NCBI GenBank assembly: GCA_910576855.1
Contig: CAJTJP010000009.1
Location: 1-64,000 of the forward strand
Length of the DNA: 64,000 nt
Source of the DNA: Erysipelotrichales bacterium
Lineage (GTDB): Bacteria > Bacillota_I > Bacilli_A > Erysipelotrichales > Erysipelotrichaceae
Direction of reading: 5' to 3'
Under the pieces are notes generated by a model. It was not told where the DNA came from. It did no database searches and was given only the letters and a program-made list of their open reading frames with translations. Positions 63,550-64,000 of the stretch are shown here, in pieces. Both the position numbers and the translations under genes were made by a program. The stretch's first letter is position 1. Each line of letters begins with the position of its first letter.

Positions 63550-64000
63550 TTATTCCTTTTGATCCAGTTGATTGTCAACGACCCAACGATCCAACAGCTC
63601 CTTATGAATTCCGTTCGCATCAGGCAGAAGCTGAGACTTTTGATCACCGTTTTCGATATAAAATACACCCGGAGTAGTACTGAAGCCGCTGATATGGCGA
63701 TTGATAACAGCCAAGTTTTCCTGCTCGGTCGCATTCTCCTTATCCAATACCACCTCATAGATCACAAGATGATGATCCTTTAAATATTCATTCAACAGCT
63801 GATGAAGCTCCTGACAGTATCCGCAATAGGTCGTAGTCAGCATGACCGTAAAGCTTTTTCCCTGAGTAAACATCGTATCCATTTGAGAAAGTGTGATTTC
63901 CTTGATTTCACCCGCCGATGAATCTCTTTCATATGTTGAGGAGCCGCAGCCCGCCAACAATGTCATTACAGCCATTACAGCGCAAAGATATTTTTTTATT
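63550..64000 (-). CDS. thioredoxin-like lipoprotein, 5' end outside window
   Basis: At least 150 codons. The frame reads through the window edge as I-K-K-Y-L-C-A-V before MAVMTLLAGC, so the true start lies a few nucleotides beyond 64000; the internal ATG at 63975 would cut the signal peptide. Lipobox LAGC, then a thioredoxin-like domain with CGYC and a cis-proline-type TTPGVFY. Probably a membrane-anchored thiol oxidoreductase. It is a paralogue of the CYSC lipoprotein at 3504-3917. Confidence 0.75.
   Translation of the reverse strand, partial: IKKYLCAVMAVMTLLAGCGSSTYERDSSAGEIKEITLSQMDTMFTQGKSFTVMLTTTYCGYCQELHQLLNEYLKDHHLVIYEVVLDKENATEQENLAVINRHISGFSTTPGVFYIENGDQKSQLLPDANGIHKELLDRWVVDNQLDQKE

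Overview
The window looks like chromosomal DNA from a low-GC, spore-forming Bacillota, probably a gut anaerobe of the Erysipelotrichia type. This rests on AT-rich codon use, strong AGGAGG ribosome sites, SigA-type promoters, a CotF-like coat gene pair, CIRCE control of htpG, a BceAB-type transporter and a giant secreted GH31 enzyme. Genus is inference; only about 113 nt of 16S rRNA are present.

Layout. 1-8.8 kb is core genome: the 5' end of a 16S rRNA gene with its promoter, ntdP, spore-coat pair, msrC, an AAC(3)-like acetyltransferase, a thioredoxin-like lipoprotein, a PgpA-like protein, an EF-G paralogue, an ankyrin protein, a 29-codon mini-gene and an AI-2E-family permease. 8.8-9.6 kb is decayed DNA. 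9.6-27 kb is an accessory defence island. One leftward operon starts at a good promoter at 22.5 kb and reads small HTH protein, hsdM, hsdS, hsdR, a double-metallopeptidase/HTH fusion, then a DUF262-DUF1524-DUF4268 (GmrSD-like) gene split by two compensating frameshifts. To its right lie a wrecked sigma-like gene fused by deletion to a headless serine recombinase, a three-gene micro-operon of unknown function with a palindrome over its promoter, and a YaaC-like gene.

27-48 kb returns to housekeeping: rlmD-like methyltransferase, HAD phosphatase, YjbR-like protein, a BceAB-type ABC transporter behind a BceR-like box, GNAT, fruK-like kinase, two degV/fakB genes, yigZ, Nudix, a 43-codon membrane peptide, a DbpA-like helicase, tRNA-Pro, vanZ-like, a methyltransferase, a DUF4143 ATPase, htpG with two CIRCE-like elements, and an M24 aminopeptidase. 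48-64 kb holds a second DUF4143 ATPase behind four 23-bp-period repeats, three tRNAs (Gln, Arg, Arg), a DUF2207 membrane protein, an HD protein, a cytosolic leucine-rich-repeat protein, a lactonase-fold protein with ogt, the 2234-residue GH31 protein with cohesin, dockerin-like, F5/8C and FIVAR modules, and a second thioredoxin-like lipoprotein cut by the window edge.

The best candidates for something undescribed are the R-M operon carrying two zincin domains and an HTH in one polypeptide, the coupled three-gene micro-operon at 24.8-25.6 kb, and the 23-bp repeat array before the second DUF4143 gene.
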